A stretch of DNA of 64,000 nt. Source: SZUA-265 sp965651905 (GTDB lineage Bacteria; Myxococcota_A; Polyangia; Polyangiales; Polyangiaceae). The notes under the pieces are model-generated. The model saw only the letters and a list, made by a program, of their open reading frames with translations, did not search any database and had not been told where the DNA came from. Below, one piece after another: positions 1 through 7,615 of this stretch (its first letter is position 1; every line of letters starts with the position of its first letter). The stretch covers positions 102,946-166,945 of the forward strand of contig CBFGUG010000005.1 in NCBI GenBank assembly GCA_965651905.1, in the 5' to 3' direction. The translations under genes were made by a program, and so were the position numbers.

Positions 1-654
1 GCAGCACTCGGCGCCAACCGGGCCTTCGCTTACGATTTGTGTGGAGCATGTTGCGGCTTCATCATGGGGATGGCCACCGCGTGGGGTTTCCTACAACGCC
101 CCAACGCTGGCCGTGGGTTGGTCGTCGCCTCCGACGCCTCGTCGCGCAGAATGCGCCCGGCTACGCGCTCTACGATCGTGTTCGGTGACGGAGCCGCTGC
201 CGCCGTGCTAGACGGCACGGGCAAGGCCGGGTGGGAGGTAGTCGACTTCGAGCTGCGCACGGATGGCAAGCGCAACGACATCATGGAGGTGGATGCCGAG
301 GGTTATCTCAAGGCCCACATCCGCCAGAGCGAACTAAACCCACTTGCAGGGTCGACCATGGCAGAGGTGGCCCGCACGTTGCTCGATAGAAACGCGCTGA
401 GCCTAGACGACATCGACTACGTCGTGCCACATTCTGGAACAGCAGGCGTGCAGAAACAACTGCGTGAGCACTTGGGCGTCAGCGAAGACAAGGTGCTGAC
501 GAATCTGCCACTCATCGGCAACGTCACCACCGCATCGATTCCTTGCTCCCTCGAGCATTTCTCGAAATCAGGCCAGCTTGCCAAGAACCAAACCATCCTG
601 TGCGTGGCAGTCGGGCTGGGTTGGCAATCCGTTGCCATGCTGCTTCGAACATGA
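1..654 (+). CDS. 3-oxoacyl-ACP synthase III-like (KAS III) condensing enzyme, 5'-truncated
   Basis: The reading frame is open from base 1, so the N-terminal part lies outside the window; 217 residues remain. KAS III enzymes condense an acyl-CoA with malonyl-ACP. The thiolase-fold triad is visible: a catalytic Cys in AYDLCGACCGF (codon at 49-51), His in VPHSG near 428, and Asn in GNVTTASIP near 517. The C-terminus is complete. The stop overlaps the next gene's ATG (ATGA), so the genes are probably translationally coupled. Downstream SDR and FabI-like genes suggest a dedicated acyl-chain pathway rather than, or in addition to, housekeeping fatty-acid synthesis. It could also be a KAS III-like acyltransferase or starter-unit enzyme of a secondary-metabolite cluster; the missing 5' part prevents a closer call. 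Confidence 0.85.
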   Translation, partial: AALGANRAFAYDLCGACCGFIMGMATAWGFLQRPNAGRGLVVASDASSRRMRPATRSTIVFGDGAAAAVLDGTGKAGWEVVDFELRTDGKRNDIMEVDAEGYLKAHIRQSELNPLAGSTMAEVARTLLDRNALSLDDIDYVVPHSGTAGVQKQLREHLGVSEDKVLTNLPLIGNVTTASIPCSLEHFSKSGQLAKNQTILCVAVGLGWQSVAMLLRT

Positions 655-1385
655 CCGTCAAACTCGACAACCGCTTGGCTTTCGTCACTGGCGTCACATC
701 TGGCATCGGTCTGGCGACTGCCCGCAAGTTGTGCGCCGCAGGTGCACGTGTGATCGGGCTCGGCAGAAACGCAGCGCAACTGCAAGCGCTAGCGGCAGAC
801 CTCGGGCCTGCGTTCGAACCGCTGTTGGCAGATCTCTCGACGAGTGACGGTCGCGCGCGCGCTGTTGCCCACGTGGAAAAGCTCGAACCAGGCCCGCACT
901 TGCTGATCAACAACGCCGCTGCCTGCTCCTACGACAGCCCACTGGAGATTGAACCCGCACAGCTCGATGCCCTACTCGAAGTCAACGTCGTAGCTCCCAT
1001 CGCTTTGGCAAGGGCCGCAGCAACGCGAATGACGGAAGGCGCGCACATTCTCCAACTGTCGTCGGTAACGGCACAACACATCCCCAACTCCAAGTTTGCC
1101 AGCTACGCGTCGACCAAACACAGCGTCGAAATACTGACCAGAGCCTTGCGTTGGGACTTGGCACCACGAGGAATCTCGGTGTCGGTTCTCTCCCCGGGTC
1201 TCGTCGAAACTCCGATCTACGACAAGGTGTCGGGATTCGAACGAACCAGAGAGAAATTGCGAGCCAGTCTACCGCAGTGGCTGAGCGCTGACGACGTCGC
1301 GGACAGCATCATCTGGATGGTAACTCGACCCGCGCACCTCACAATCGGGGAAATGACGCTTCTACCACGTGGGCAAGGACGTTGA
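651..1385 (+). CDS. short-chain dehydrogenase/reductase (SDR), FabG-like
   Basis: This 244-residue protein has the classical SDR pattern: the nucleotide-binding glycine motif TGVTSGIG near residue 14, NNAA near residue 87, a catalytic Ser in LQLSS and a YASTK (YxxxK) motif. It most likely reduces or oxidises a keto/hydroxy group with NAD(P)H; the position behind a condensing enzyme favours a beta-ketoacyl reductase role. The start is the ATG at 651, which overlaps the KAS III stop; longer upstream starts would run far into that gene. The substrate cannot be read from the sequence. Confidence 0.85.
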   Translation: MTVKLDNRLAFVTGVTSGIGLATARKLCAAGARVIGLGRNAAQLQALAADLGPAFEPLLADLSTSDGRARAVAHVEKLEPGPHLLINNAAACSYDSPLEIEPAQLDALLEVNVVAPIALARAAATRMTEGAHILQLSSVTAQHIPNSKFASYASTKHSVEILTRALRWDLAPRGISVSVLSPGLVETPIYDKVSGFERTREKLRASLPQWLSADDVADSIIWMVTRPAHLTIGEMTLLPRGQGR

Positions 1386-1386
1386 A

Positions 1387-1830
1387 GTGAAGGAAAACGG
1401 ACTCGAACGCGCTGACGAGTTGGTTCGGATCACCGTCGAGTACGTCGATGGCATCTTCGGACCTGGCATGGGAAAACGCCATCTGCGATTCTTGGAGCGT
1501 CTGGAAAACAGTGCGCTGCGACAGCTCATCTTGAGCTACCACGCCATCGAAGGAGATAGCCGCTGGCTCTCTCTGGAAGAGAATTACCTACTCGGGATGT
1601 GCACTTTGTGTGCGACCCGTGACTTCGCGACCGCCGCCATGTTTGCCAAGACGTTGATGCATCTCGGCGTCGACAAACGCAAGATCTTGGAAGCAGCTGG
1701 TCGTTTGTCGATGTGGATCGGTGGACTTCCTGCTGCGGAGGCGAGTTTCGTCGTGCAGAAAGCCATCCACGAGTACGAGGCGGGCGGCATTTCGTCCATG
1801 GCCGTCTGGTTCCCGGAGGCTTCGGGGTGA
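1387..1830 (+). CDS. unrecognised small helical protein, weakly carboxymuconolactone decarboxylase/AhpD-like
   Basis: About 147 residues, probably starting at the GTG at 1387, which has AGGA seven bases upstream; a GTG at 1369 is possible. I do not recognise the family with certainty. The centre (GMCTLCATRDFATAAMFAKT followed by HLGVDKRKILEA) resembles the helix pair of CMD/AhpD proteins and contains a CxxC, but the histidine expected after the CxxC is absent, so peroxidase activity should not be assumed. It overlaps the following FabI-like gene by four bases (GTGA) and belongs to the same operon. It may be an accessory protein of the pathway. Confidence 0.6.
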   Translation: MKENGLERADELVRITVEYVDGIFGPGMGKRHLRFLERLENSALRQLILSYHAIEGDSRWLSLEENYLLGMCTLCATRDFATAAMFAKTLMHLGVDKRKILEAAGRLSMWIGGLPAAEASFVVQKAIHEYEAGGISSMAVWFPEASG

Positions 1831-2612
1831 CGCTCCCAGAGTCCTCAGCGCCCCGCGCGGGTCTCATACTCGGGGTTTCCAACCGCGACAGCGTGGGATA
1901 TCACTGCGCCAAGCTGTTCACTAGACAGGGACAGAAGGTCGCCGTCAGCTATCGTGACCGTCCAGGCACCCGAGGCCCTGAAATCGCCGACGAACTGAAA
2001 TGTTTGGGCATCCCGCTGGAGGTAGGAGACCCGAGCAGCGTCAGGAGCGCGGTCACACGTATCGAGGCCCAATTCGAGAGACTCGACTTCATCGTCCATA
2101 CGCTGGTTCACGTACCTGACGGAATCTTGAGTAGACCAGTGTACGAGCTGGGTCGCGACGACTTTCTGGATGTGCTGGATGTGGCGGTATACTCATTGAT
2201 CGACTTTACACGGGCGGCACTTCCCTTACTCGAGCGTTCACCTGCACCAAGAATAGTCGCGATGCTGTCCGCAGGAGCAGACTTCGCCCTACCCAACTAT
2301 CACGCGGTCGGAATCGCCAAGGCGGCGTTGGCGGCAACCCTGAGGTACCTAGCTCGAGATCTGGGCGAGCACGGAGTGTTGTGCAACGGGCTCAGCTTTT
2401 CCATGCTGGAGACGAGCGCAGCCAAGCGGGTCATCGGTCCGGAAGTTACTAGACGTACGGCAGAACACATCGCCAAACGTTCACTCACCGGGCAACAACT
2501 GAAACACGAGCACGTGGCGAGAACAGCTGCGTTTCTTGCGGGGGCCGATTGTCAGAACCTGACGGGGGAGATTCTGACGGTCGATGGTGGCTACCGCCGA
2601 GGCTACTTCTGA
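1827..2612 (+). CDS. enoyl-ACP reductase-like SDR (FabI family)
   Basis: A 261-residue protein, the usual FabI length. It has the atypical FabI glycine motif (GVSNRDSVGYHCAKLF) and the diagnostic Y-x6-K active site in YHAVGIAK, followed by a region like the conserved FabI AKAALEA helix and a terminal LTGEILTVDGGY. FabI enzymes perform the last NADH-dependent reduction of each fatty-acid elongation cycle. The GTG start at 1827 overlaps the preceding stop and has GGAGG seven bases upstream; it replaces a longer open frame that begins inside the upstream gene. The KAS III, SDR and FabI-like trio makes three of the four steps of an elongation cycle; no dehydratase is visible in the window. Confidence 0.85.
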   Translation: MTLPESSAPRAGLILGVSNRDSVGYHCAKLFTRQGQKVAVSYRDRPGTRGPEIADELKCLGIPLEVGDPSSVRSAVTRIEAQFERLDFIVHTLVHVPDGILSRPVYELGRDDFLDVLDVAVYSLIDFTRAALPLLERSPAPRIVAMLSAGADFALPNYHAVGIAKAALAATLRYLARDLGEHGVLCNGLSFSMLETSAAKRVIGPEVTRRTAEHIAKRSLTGQQLKHEHVARTAAFLAGADCQNLTGEILTVDGGYRRGYF

Positions 2613-2645
2613 TGCCCCGCGCGCTAGAGAAAGAAGGGAAGAACG

Positions 2646-3092
2646 ATGACGAGAATCCAAAGATGGGTCAGCACACTGCTGATGGGAATGGCGCTGGTGG
2701 TCCTCAGCCCCAGCCAGGCCGAAGCGTTCGGCAATAAATACCGCGGTGGGTTGACGACCGAACAGGTCGCGTGCGACACGCTGTGCACTGCGGGCCCGCT
2801 GACGGGCGGGTTGGAGGGGTTGCTCGAGTTCACCATGGACGAGATGCAAGAGACGAACAACCCCGACGTCGTGACGTACGTGGGCGTCAACACCATCACG
2901 ACTGACGAAGGCACGATTTCCGGCACCGACTACGGGATCTGGAACCTCGTGACGGGTGAGTTCGTCGATGTCACGGTGTTTACTCAAGGCACGGGCGCGT
3001 TTGCTGGCAAGCGCGGAACGCTAATCATCGTTGGAGCGTTCGACCCCGTTACAGGTACGGGCTCCAGCAACTACTACGCCCTGCTGCACTGA
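2646..3092 (+). CDS. small secreted protein, possibly allene-oxide-cyclase-like barrel
   Basis: 148 residues with a clear signal peptide (MTRIQRW, hydrophobic core, cleavage after SQAEA) and a purine-rich ribosome site (AGAAGGGAAG) before the ATG at 2646. The mature part contains TDYGIWNLVTGEFVDVTVFT and GTGAFAGKRGTL, which look like the G-x-F-x-G-x-R-G edge of the small AOC/dirigent-like beta barrels; that assignment is weak. Two cysteines in the mature part (CDTLC) could form a disulphide. It sits 33 bp behind the FabI-like gene and may be co-transcribed, ending at the hairpin at 3100. If it is AOC-like it could act on an oxidised acyl product of the cassette; that is speculation. Confidence 0.65.
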   Translation: MTRIQRWVSTLLMGMALVVLSPSQAEAFGNKYRGGLTTEQVACDTLCTAGPLTGGLEGLLEFTMDEMQETNNPDVVTYVGVNTITTDEGTISGTDYGIWNLVTGEFVDVTVFTQGTGAFAGKRGTLIIVGAFDPVTGTGSSNYYALLH

Positions 3093-3099
3093 ACGGAAC

Positions 3100-3121
3100 G
3101 GCGCGCCCTTCGGGGCGCGCC
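3100..3121. terminator. bidirectional hairpin terminator between convergent genes
   Basis: GGCGCGCCC and GGGCGCGCC form a perfect nine-base stem around a TTCG tetraloop. It lies eight bases behind the secreted-protein stop and 19 bases from the end of the convergent cheR gene. No U-tract follows on the plus strand. Confidence 0.65.
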
Positions 3122-3139
3122 GGGCTGGGTCTCGCGGGT

Positions 3140-4495
3140 TCAAAGCGCGTCGCGTAGGCGACGCTGCGTCAACTCGAGCACGTCACGGTGCCAGGCCACT
3201 AGCAGTGGATGATGCGGGGCGCGCTCGAACCCCTTGCGCCTTGCAAGGCGCGCAACGTGGCGGTACTCCCGCTGGGCGTCCTCGACCAACCCCAGGCTGT
3301 CGTACGCCAAAGCCAAGTAGAACGCAGCTTGCCACAGTTCCTCATCGAGAAAGAGCGCGGCGCGCAACTCGTGGGCTGCAACCTCCACATTGCCACACAG
3401 ATAGTTCGTCACCCCGAGGTAGAGACGGGCCAACGCGCAAGTCGGCGCGCTTTCCACGGCGGTCGCGTACGTTCGTAGCGCCTGCTGTAGATCACCGCGC
3501 TCGAGCGACAGGTGGCCATCTGATAGGTGACTCGACGAAGGATCGGTCTCAGGAGGCTGCAGCTCCTCGACCTCGGGAGCCAAGTCGCACAACTCGCGAT
3601 GTATCGAGACGGGTGCGTCTCTCGGACCGACTAGTGGTGGCCAAGACGCCAGGTCGACGTTCACCCTGGCGGGCTTCACCTCAGCGCCGTTGGTCTTGCG
3701 CAGCACCAAACGGCCCGCATGGTAGACCGCTTCCAGCTGCTCAGGCACGTCGTAGACTACCTCGCTGGCACCGAGGGTCAGGTACCCTCCATCACACAAG
3801 CTGCGAGCCATGCGCTTGAAGACCTGCAGCGCACACTCTGGACGGAAGTAGATGAGCACGTTGCGACACAAGATCAGATCCCAGCATTCGCTTGCGCGAT
3901 CCTGTGGCAGGGGAGCCATCAAGTTGTGGCGCTCGAAGCGGACCGCGGCGGGATTCTGCAACTCGACGCCAAAGCCGCCGTCAGGCTGCGCTCGAAAATG
4001 CCGACGCATATCAGCATCCACTTCACGCAAGCTAGCCTTCGCGTAACGTCCGCTGCGAGCCGTCGCCAGCGCCTGAGTGTTGATGTCAGTCCCCAACACG
4101 CGTACGTCGATGCCGAGTCGTTCGGCGAGCAGCGCGATGGAAATGCAATCCTCCCCCGTGGCGCAGCCCGGCACCCACACGCGAACTGGCCCAGCTGCGC
4201 GCGCGGCACGTTCGATGAGTATCTGCTCCATCGCCGCCATTTGCCCGCGGTCCCTGAAGAACCAAGTGTAAACCACCGTCACGGCGTTCGCTAGCGCCTC
4301 GAACTCCTGACCGCGCGTGTCGCGAGCCTTCAGAGCGTACTCGCTCTCGTCACAACGAAGCTGCGCGCAACGCTGCCGTATCATCGCGTCGAGTGCTCTC
4401 CCGACTCCACCACGCGCAAGCTCGAGCCCCGTCGCCTCGCTCAACGCCGCTCGGAGATCAGGCTTCGACGTCACGAGCTCACCAGCCGTGTTCAT
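3140..4495 (-). CDS. cheR: CheR-type methyltransferase with C-terminal TPRs (FrzF-like)
   Basis: 451 residues. It should transfer methyl groups from S-adenosylmethionine to glutamates of the receptor encoded in the same operon. The SAM site GCATGE (about residues 110-115), the acidic GTDIN and the signature CRNVLIYF (about 210-217) are intact. The C-terminal third (about 320-440) contains TPR-like helices (ALARLYLGVTNYLCGN, LWQAAFYLALAYDSLGL), the layout of Myxococcus FrzF. I chose the ATG at 4495, which overlaps the end of cheB by 17 bases; a longer frame extends upstream only inside cheB and shows no family similarity. It is the last gene of the chemosensory operon, as frzF is. Confidence 0.9.
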   Translation of the reverse strand: MNTAGELVTSKPDLRAALSEATGLELARGGVGRALDAMIRQRCAQLRCDESEYALKARDTRGQEFEALANAVTVVYTWFFRDRGQMAAMEQILIERAARAAGPVRVWVPGCATGEDCISIALLAERLGIDVRVLGTDINTQALATARSGRYAKASLREVDADMRRHFRAQPDGGFGVELQNPAAVRFERHNLMAPLPQDRASECWDLILCRNVLIYFRPECALQVFKRMARSLCDGGYLTLGASEVVYDVPEQLEAVYHAGRLVLRKTNGAEVKPARVNVDLASWPPLVGPRDAPVSIHRELCDLAPEVEELQPPETDPSSSHLSDGHLSLERGDLQQALRTYATAVESAPTCALARLYLGVTNYLCGNVEVAAHELRAALFLDEELWQAAFYLALAYDSLGLVEDAQREYRHVARLARRKGFERAPHHPLLVAWHRDVLELTQRRLRDAL

Positions 4496-5531
4496 GTCCA
4501 CGTGTCCAGTTTCCAACGATCGCTGCGATGTCCGTGGGAGAGTGAGCGCGGCTCGTCGCGCCTCGCCGCAATGCTGCGGCGGGCATCCCAAAGACTCCAC
4601 AAGTGTCCTCTGACTGAGCGATGGTGAACCCACCAGCCTGTCGCATCGCGAGCAAGCCAGATACGCCATCACAACCCATGCCGCTCAGAATCACCCCCGC
4701 AGCACGATGGCCGACGCATTCAGCCAAGGAGTGAAAGAGCACGTCCACTGACGGCCGGTGGCCTTCCACGGTCGGCGCGTCGACAGGTCTCAGCTGGTTC
4801 GATGAACTGATGGTCAGGTGACGACCATCTGGAGCGATGAATATCGCCCCGACCTTCGCTTGCATCTCGCTGTGAACGACCTGCACTGGCATCTTCACCC
4901 TCCCCCCCAAGAACTCCGCGAACGCTCGAGTGAATCCGAACGGCAAATGCTGAACGACGACGATGCTCGCGTCGAACGGCTGAGGCAAGCTCGACAGCAG
5001 CGCGGCCATCGCCAAAGGCCCCCCCGCGGACGCACCAACCCCCAACACACGTGGCGCTTCACCATTGCCATTACCTCGTGGTTTCAGCTGCGCAACCGAA
5101 GATGGGCGTGACAGGTTACCAGCAACGTGGCGCACGACTGGAACCCGCGAGAGCTGCCTCACCTGGGCTCGAAGCGCCGCTTCTGCCGCTACGTCACCTT
5201 GTTCGGGTTTTGCGGCTAGCTCCAATGCGCCACGGCGTATGGACTCGAACACCTCCGCTTGCCGCTCGCCAGCTGGCAACCCTGTCACCACCAGGATCGG
5301 CAGGGGGCGGTTGGCCATCACCCGCTCGATTGTTGCGTGGCCCGCCGTGCCTGGCATCTGCAAGTCGACAAGTAGGACCTTGGGCTGCGTGCGGTCGATG
5401 AGCTCGACGACACCATCGCCATTGTGAGCCTCGCCCACCACAGCGATGTCTCGCTCCGCCTCGAGAATCTCCCGCAGGCGAACGCGACACACCAACGAAT
5501 CGTCCAGAACCAGGGCTCTAATCGCTGTCAT
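4479..5531 (-). CDS. cheB: chemotaxis response regulator protein-glutamate methylesterase CheB (FrzG position)
   Basis: 350 residues with two domains. The N-terminal receiver has D10/D11, phospho-acceptor D56 (LLVDLQMPG), T83 and K108. The C-terminal methylesterase has Ser168 in GVGASAGG, His195 in VVQHLPFGF and Asp288 in GMGCDG. It should demethylate or deamidate receptor glutamates, opposing CheR. The ATG overlaps the cheA stop by one base (TAATG). Myxococcus FrzG occupies the same operon position but, as I recall, lacks the receiver domain, so this copy has the full feedback-controlled architecture. Confidence 0.93.
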   Translation of the reverse strand: MTAIRALVLDDSLVCRVRLREILEAERDIAVVGEAHNGDGVVELIDRTQPKVLLVDLQMPGTAGHATIERVMANRPLPILVVTGLPAGERQAEVFESIRRGALELAAKPEQGDVAAEAALRAQVRQLSRVPVVRHVAGNLSRPSSVAQLKPRGNGNGEAPRVLGVGASAGGPLAMAALLSSLPQPFDASIVVVQHLPFGFTRAFAEFLGGRVKMPVQVVHSEMQAKVGAIFIAPDGRHLTISSSNQLRPVDAPTVEGHRPSVDVLFHSLAECVGHRAAGVILSGMGCDGVSGLLAMRQAGGFTIAQSEDTCGVFGMPAAALRRGATSRAHSPTDIAAIVGNWTRGHEHGW

Positions 5532-7615
5532 TATCTCGTGCGTACGAAGCGGCCTACTACTTCCACCAGAGCGTCACTTTGGAAGCCCGACTTAAGTACG
5601 TAGGCGTTCGCCCCCAGGCTCGATGCTCGCTGTCGGTCCTCGACCGAACCGCGAGTAGTCAACATGATCACAGGCAGCGTGCGCGAAAGCTCGCGGACCC
5701 GCGTGAGCAATTCGAGTCCATTCATTCGTGGCATTTCGAAGTCGGTGATGACCAAGTCCGGCGGCTGACGCTCGACCGCGGCTAGGGCTTCCACCCCATC
5801 CTTGGCTACCTCCACCGACAAACCCGAACTTCTGAGTAGCTCCGAGATCATCTCGGTTACGACAACGGAGTCGTCCGCCACGACTACACGAGGTGGGGCG
5901 CCCGCGTCACTGCCGCGGCTCCGCACCCCTCGACCACGCGATAGTGCGAGTTCGAACGAAGTGAGCTCAGGCAGCAATACTGGCCTTCCGTCGCTCAGCA
6001 CGGAGCTCGCTCCTATCCCCGTACACTCTGCGAGAAGTGGTTCGGCGGGCCGCCGTATCACTTCGCGTTCTCCGATCACGGCTTTCACCGTCACCGCGAA
6101 GGTCCTGCCGCCCAGGTCGACCAGTACGGCCACATCTTCGGTTTCGGTATCGGGCAGCTGCATGCATCGCGTGAACGAGCGTAGCGGCACGGCTACACCA
6201 TCTACCCGCACGGCTTCGCTGGCCCCTTCCAGTTCGGCTGCCCCCACGATGCGCCGAATCACCCTCACGGGAATCGCATAGAACCCAGCGCCCGAGTCGA
6301 TCACCATCACGCGTTCTTTGGTGATGGCGAACGGAACGGTCAGAATGAATCGAGTACCGACGTTCGGCGTCGTCTCCACGGTGACTGAGCCGCCGAGTTT
6401 CTCGATCTTGTCTTTGACGACATCGAGGCCCACTCCGCGCCCAGACACGTCGTCGACCTGTTCTTCAGTCGAGAACCCGTGTCTGAAGATCAGCTGCACG
6501 GCTTCTCGATCGGTCAGCAGCTGCGATTGTTCTTCACTCAGAACGCCCGCTGCGCTGGCAGCCGCGCGGAGCTTACGCGGGTCGAGTCCGCGGCCGTCGT
6601 CCTCGACCGCAATGACCACGTCGGGACCAGATGACTCGGCGGAGAGACGAATTCGGCCAGCCTCGGGCTTGTCACCTCGCTCGGCTGCGGACTCGATACC
6701 GTGAGCGACAGCGTTGCGCACGAGGTGAACTAAGCTATCCCACACGTGTTCCGTCACGTCACGTTCGAGCTGAACGCCTCCCGCACTTACCGTCACCTCG
6801 ATGGGCTTGTCTATGCGACGTGCCAAGAGTCGAACGTGCTGTTCGAGCTGCATCAGCATCGGCTCGATACGCACCAGCCGCAGGCCCCACGTCGCGTCCA
6901 CACACGAGTCCAACAACGTCCGATACTGCGAGAACGATTCATCCACGTTGATGCGCAACGCCCGCGCAGACCCAGTCGGCAGTTGCTGCGAGACCTCCCG
7001 TTGCAAACGCCCGAGACCTTCGGTGAGCTCGGTCACGAGTTCGCACAAGGCGTCTATTCGGGAGGCCTCGACGGAAACCCAGCGCCCCTCCTCCGAGAGC
7101 TTGCCCTGCGACGATTCTTCCGCACGCGGCGACTCGTCTTGCTCGGAAGGCGGAGATGAAGTGGGGGCGGGTGAAGCTGCACTCGACGAAACGGACTCGG
7201 AAGACTCGTGGTCGGTCGAAGACGAGGGTCGATTCGAAGGATGCGAACGACTCTCTGCGGGGGTCGGCCCAGAAAACTGGAGTATGGCTGCTTGAATCGT
7301 CAGGTCGGAACGAACCGGGTCGCTCTGACTCAACGCCTGAGCCATGACTACGATAGCGTGCCCGAGCTTGGGAAAATCGAGATCTCCACCTCGGCCCACT
7401 TCATCTTCCAAGCGGTGGGTGAGATCCGCCAGAGCTCGTGCGCCGACCATCCGCGCCTCACCCTTGAGGGTGTGGAGTTCACCTAGTACGGCACGCGTGG
7501 CCTCAGCCTGCCCTGGGTTCAACTCCAACGCCTCGAGCAGCGAGGCGATCGTCTTGACTCGGGTCTGCAGGCTGGCGCGAAAGCGGGCATGGAGCGCCTC
7601 GCGCGAGTTGCTCAT
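5531..7615 (-). CDS. cheA: hybrid chemotaxis kinase CheA with C-terminal receiver (FrzE-like)
   Basis: 694 residues. Domains in order: Hpt with phospho-His48 (ELHTLKGEARMVG), a long Ser/Pro-rich linker (about 115-175), dimerisation and HATPase domains with N-box LVRNAVAHGIES, G1 box VEDDGRGLD and G2 box GRGVGLDVV, a CheW-like domain, and a C-terminal receiver with ADDS, acceptor Asp in VITDFEMPRMNG, a Thr in LTT and Lys in YVLKSG. The CheA-CheY fusion matches FrzE. It autophosphorylates on His48 and should pass phosphate to its own receiver, CheB or the divergent two-receiver protein. Start (7615) and receptor stop overlap as ATGA. A cytoplasmic signalling core protein. Confidence 0.93.
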   Translation of the reverse strand: MSNSREALHARFRASLQTRVKTIASLLEALELNPGQAEATRAVLGELHTLKGEARMVGARALADLTHRLEDEVGRGGDLDFPKLGHAIVVMAQALSQSDPVRSDLTIQAAILQFSGPTPAESRSHPSNRPSSSTDHESSESVSSSAASPAPTSSPPSEQDESPRAEESSQGKLSEEGRWVSVEASRIDALCELVTELTEGLGRLQREVSQQLPTGSARALRINVDESFSQYRTLLDSCVDATWGLRLVRIEPMLMQLEQHVRLLARRIDKPIEVTVSAGGVQLERDVTEHVWDSLVHLVRNAVAHGIESAAERGDKPEAGRIRLSAESSGPDVVIAVEDDGRGLDPRKLRAAASAAGVLSEEQSQLLTDREAVQLIFRHGFSTEEQVDDVSGRGVGLDVVKDKIEKLGGSVTVETTPNVGTRFILTVPFAITKERVMVIDSGAGFYAIPVRVIRRIVGAAELEGASEAVRVDGVAVPLRSFTRCMQLPDTETEDVAVLVDLGGRTFAVTVKAVIGEREVIRRPAEPLLAECTGIGASSVLSDGRPVLLPELTSFELALSRGRGVRSRGSDAGAPPRVVVADDSVVVTEMISELLRSSGLSVEVAKDGVEALAAVERQPPDLVITDFEMPRMNGLELLTRVRELSRTLPVIMLTTRGSVEDRQRASSLGANAYVLKSGFQSDALVEVVGRFVRTR

